Shown here: piece after piece, positions 61,741 through 64,000 of the stretch | How the letters are laid out: every line of letters starts with the position of its first letter | How positions within the stretch are numbered: position 1 is the first letter of the stretch | Source of the DNA: DATAGF01 sp963834875 | GTDB lineage: Bacteria > Actinomycetota > Thermoleophilia > Miltoncostaeales > Miltoncostaeaceae | Reading direction: 5' to 3' | NCBI GenBank assembly: GCA_963834875.1 | Contig: CAWIDG010000002.1 | Location: 186,001 to 250,000 of the forward strand | DNA: 64,000 nt | Position numbers and translations under genes: made by a program | The notes under the pieces: generated by a model | Told to the model about the DNA's origin: nothing | Databases searched by the model: none | What the model saw: only the letters and a program-made list of their open reading frames with translations

Positions 61741-62499
61741 GTGACCGTCGCCGCCCGCACGTCGCCCCTCGCGCGAGCGTGGGCCGCGAGATGGCCCATC
61801 GGCGCGGAGCTGGCCCTCTTCCTGGCCCTCATGGTGGCCTACGAGTGGCTGCGGGACGTCGCCGGCGTCTCCGGCCCCGTCACGCCGATCGGCCACGCCC
61901 TCGACGTCATCGACGTGGAGGAGGCCGTGGGCCTCTTCGTCGAGCCCGACGTCCAGGAGTGGACCCAGGGCGTGCCGGGCGGCGAGTTCGTCGTCACCTG
62001 GATCTACACGCTGGCCCACACGGCGGGCTTCGTCGCCATGTTCCTCTGGATGTGGTTCCGGCGCCGTCGCTTCTATGCGGCCTTCCGCAACTGGTTCTGG
62101 GTCGCCAACGGCCTGGCGGTCATCGGCTACTGGCTCTACCCGCTGGCGCCGCCCCGGCTGACCGATCTCGGGCTCGACGACCCCACGAAGGCCAGCCTCG
62201 AGCTCGGCGGGGCGCTGTCGTGGTTCCAGCCCTTCCGCAACGAGTTCGCCGCCATGCCGTCGATGCACGTCGGCTACACGCTCCTGTTCGCCCTCACGCT
62301 GGTCTGGATGCACCGCGGCTCGCGCTGGCGCTGGGTCGCCTTCCTCTGGCCGGCGGCCATGCTCTACGTCGTGATGGCGACCGCGAACCACTGGTGGCTG
62401 GACGCCGTCGGCGGCGCCGCCTGCGTCCTCCTCGCGCTCGCGGTCGTCGACCCGCTGACGCGGTCGCTGCCCCGTCCCTGGGCGAGGGCGGCGTCGTGA
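61741..62499 (+). CDS. PAP2-superfamily membrane phosphatase/transferase
   Basis: 252 residues from GTG 61741, eight bases after TACCGT (61727-61732). About six membrane helices. The PAP2/AUR1-type catalytic motifs are EFAAMPSMHVGYTLLFALTL (PSxH) and ATANHWWLDAVGG (the second His and Asp). This is the inositol-phosphotransferase-like (PAP2_3) subgroup. Together with the adjacent glycosyltransferase it suggests phosphatidylinositol- or lipid-glycan work in the membrane. Its stop overlaps the next start (GTGA). Confidence 0.88.
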   Translation: MTVAARTSPLARAWAARWPIGAELALFLALMVAYEWLRDVAGVSGPVTPIGHALDVIDVEEAVGLFVEPDVQEWTQGVPGGEFVVTWIYTLAHTAGFVAMFLWMWFRRRRFYAAFRNWFWVANGLAVIGYWLYPLAPPRLTDLGLDDPTKASLELGGALSWFQPFRNEFAAMPSMHVGYTLLFALTLVWMHRGSRWRWVAFLWPAAMLYVVMATANHWWLDAVGGAACVLLALAVVDPLTRSLPRPWARAAS

Positions 62500-63773
62500 G
62501 GATCGCGATGGCCACCGAGTACGCCTACCCGGTCCTCGGGGGGATGCCCGAGCACGTCCACAACCTCAGCAAGGAGATGGCCGCCCGGGGGCACGACGTC
62601 ACCGTGCTCACGAGCATGCCGCCCGGGATGCGGCGGATGGCGCGCCGGACCGACGCCGAGAACCTCGCCCTGCACGGCTACCGCACCCTCCGCATCGGGG
62701 TCTCGATGCCGATCGTGTCCAACGGGTCGCTCGCCCGCATCAGCGCAGGCATCGGCGCGAAGCCGCGCATCGCCCGCGCCCTGGAGGGCATGGACGTCGT
62801 CCACGCGCAGGGGCTCGCCGTGCCCACCATCTGCCTGTGGGCGATCAGGGTGTCGCGGGCGCCGGTCAACGTCGGCACCTTCCACACGTACTTCGAGGGC
62901 GGGCATTGGGGCTACAAGTACTTCTTCGCGTACGTGCGCAGCACGATCGCGCGCACCGACCGCCTGATCGCGGTCTCCGACGCGTGCCTGACGGCGCTGC
63001 GGCCCTACTTCCGCGACCAGGCCTTCGACGTCATCCCGAACGGGGTCGACACGGAGCTGTACCGGCCGCTCGAGCCGGGCGAGGAGCGGCCGCCGGGCCC
63101 GCCGCGCATCCTCTTCGTGGGCCGCTTCGACACGCGCAACAGGCTCGACATCCTCCTCCAGGCCGCGCGGATCCTCCAGGACGAGGGGCGGGACTTCGTC
63201 GTGCAGGTGGTCGGCGACGGCCCGTTGCGTCCCGTGTACCACCGCCAGGCCAAGAGCCTCGGCGTCTGGGACCGGATCCGGTGGCTGGGCCTGCTCGACA
63301 GGGAGCGCCCGCGCCTCTACCGCGAGGCGACGGTCTTCGCCGCGCCCTGCGTCCTCGCCTCCTTCGGCGTGGTCCTGCTCGAGGCGATGGCCTCGGGCAC
63401 GCCGATCGTCTGCGCCGACAACGTCGGCTTCCGCCAGGTCATCCGCGACGGGGCGCCGGGCCGCTTCGTCCCTCCCGGCGACGCCGGGGCCCTCGCGGCC
63501 GGCATCGCCGAGCAGCTCGACGACGCGGATCGGCGCCGCGACTGGGGCGAGCGGGGCCGCGCCGTCGCGGTGGAGCGCTACTCGTGGCCGGAGGTCGCCC
63601 GCCGGGTCGAGGAGCTCTACCTGGAGGTCCTGGCGTCCAAGGACGGCCGCCCCGACGATCGCCCGCCGGTGGGGCTGCGCTTCAATCTGCGCCGCAACCC
63701 GATCGAGCTCGTCCGCAACGTGCCGTCGGCGCTGCGGTCGGGCTACCCCAAGGAGCGGGTCCCGGGGGACTGA
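62496..63773 (+). CDS. Glycosyltransferase family 4
   Basis: 425 residues, intact. GT-B fold: RIAMATEYAYPVLGGMPEHV with the acceptor loop, GRGHD-like ARGHDVTVLTSMPPG, VHAQGLAVPTICLWAIRVSR, then the donor half VIPNGVDTELYRPLEPGE, ILFVGRFDTRNRLDILLQAA and the nucleotide-sugar motif EATVFAAPCVLASFGVVLLE with AMASGTPIVC. It resembles PimB-like mannosyltransferases of actinobacteria. Coupled to the PAP2 gene upstream and five bases from the HAD gene. Confidence 0.92.
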   Translation: MRIAMATEYAYPVLGGMPEHVHNLSKEMAARGHDVTVLTSMPPGMRRMARRTDAENLALHGYRTLRIGVSMPIVSNGSLARISAGIGAKPRIARALEGMDVVHAQGLAVPTICLWAIRVSRAPVNVGTFHTYFEGGHWGYKYFFAYVRSTIARTDRLIAVSDACLTALRPYFRDQAFDVIPNGVDTELYRPLEPGEERPPGPPRILFVGRFDTRNRLDILLQAARILQDEGRDFVVQVVGDGPLRPVYHRQAKSLGVWDRIRWLGLLDRERPRLYREATVFAAPCVLASFGVVLLEAMASGTPIVCADNVGFRQVIRDGAPGRFVPPGDAGALAAGIAEQLDDADRRRDWGERGRAVAVERYSWPEVARRVEELYLEVLASKDGRPDDRPPVGLRFNLRRNPIELVRNVPSALRSGYPKERVPGD

Positions 63774-63777
63774 GCGG

Positions 63778-64000
63778 ATGGGTCGCCGGGAGATCCGGTC
63801 GTGGCTGATGGACATGGACGGCGTGCTCGTGCGCGAGGAGCAGGTCATCCCCGGCGCCGACCGCCTCGTGGAGCGGCTCCGGGAGACCGGCACCCCGTTC
63901 CTCGTCCTCACGAACAACTCCATCTACACGCGCCGTGACCTGGCGGCGCGCCTGCGCATGCGGCGTCTCGAGGTCCCCGAGGAGTGCATCTGGACCTCGG
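63778..64000 (+). CDS. HAD-superfamily (IIA) phosphatase, partial
   Basis: The first 74 residues are present; the rest lies beyond the window. SWLMDMDGVLVREEQVIPGA contains the catalytic DxD, and FLVLTNNSIYTRRDLAARLR the second motif of the NagD/4-nitrophenylphosphatase group. It starts five bases after the glycosyltransferase and is probably in the same operon. Confidence 0.9.
   Translation, partial: MGRREIRSWLMDMDGVLVREEQVIPGADRLVERLRETGTPFLVLTNNSIYTRRDLAARLRMRRLEVPEECIWTS

Overview
This is a very GC-rich bacterial chromosome segment (by eye about 75% G+C), most likely from an actinobacterium of the class Thermoleophilia (Gaiellales/Solirubrobacterales-like). The reasons are the actinobacterial integration host factor mIHF next to gmk and coaBC, the LytR_C, SPOR and zinc-ribbon proteins, a fused SecDF, many leaderless-type promoters, and the general gene order. 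This placement is an inference. The DNA carries many single-base frameshifts, often at G/C runs. Most broken genes keep all their family motifs across two or three frames, so I read most breaks as assembly errors and annotate the reconstructed gene spans.

Layout. 1-1.4 kb: a MoxR ATPase cut by the window edge, divergent from a universal stress protein. 1.4-12.4 kb (minus strand): coaBC, gmk and mihF from one promoter, and the pyrimidine operon rnz-pyrR-pyrB-pyrC-isochorismatase-carA-carB with a PyrR-binding hairpin in front of pyrR. 12.4-16 kb: a phosphoesterase, two cupins, tRNA-Arg(CCG), an IS481 element beside an IS630 remnant, and two small unknown genes. 16.1-19.7 kb: a large LuxR-type ATPase regulator followed by three tandem 33-38 codon genes that share an HPxDFVRRRRW-like core. 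19.8-28.2 kb: a GlsB-like membrane protein, an SDR enzyme, superoxide dismutase, an acetyltransferase, a metzincin-like protease, two flavoprotein genes and an MFS exporter. 28.2-36.6 kb: a complete potassium-uptake Kdp locus with the unusual order F-A-C-B and a split KdpD. 36.8-40.3 kb: a methyltransferase and small or secreted proteins. 40.3-42.1 kb: an operon of threonine-synthase-like enzyme, MoaD/ThiS carrier and epimerase under a SAM-I riboswitch. 42.2-50.4 kb: zinc-ribbon proteins, an SDR enzyme, dodecin, a hydantoinase pair and LytR_C. 50.4-61.6 kb (minus strand): relA, a secreted protein, recJ, ubiB, a phasin-like gene, secDF and yajC. 61.7-64 kb: a PAP2-type membrane protein, a GT4 glycosyltransferase and the start of a HAD phosphatase.

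How the parts work together. The pyrimidine genes are co-directional with 0-13 base overlaps and can be controlled through PyrR. The Kdp genes form a regulator transcript (kinase and KdpE) and a structural transcript (F-A-C-B, KdpD sensor part, stress protein). The SAM riboswitch ties the thrC-moaD pair to sulphur-amino-acid supply. The small-peptide cluster behind the LuxR-type regulator is the best candidate here for an undescribed system.
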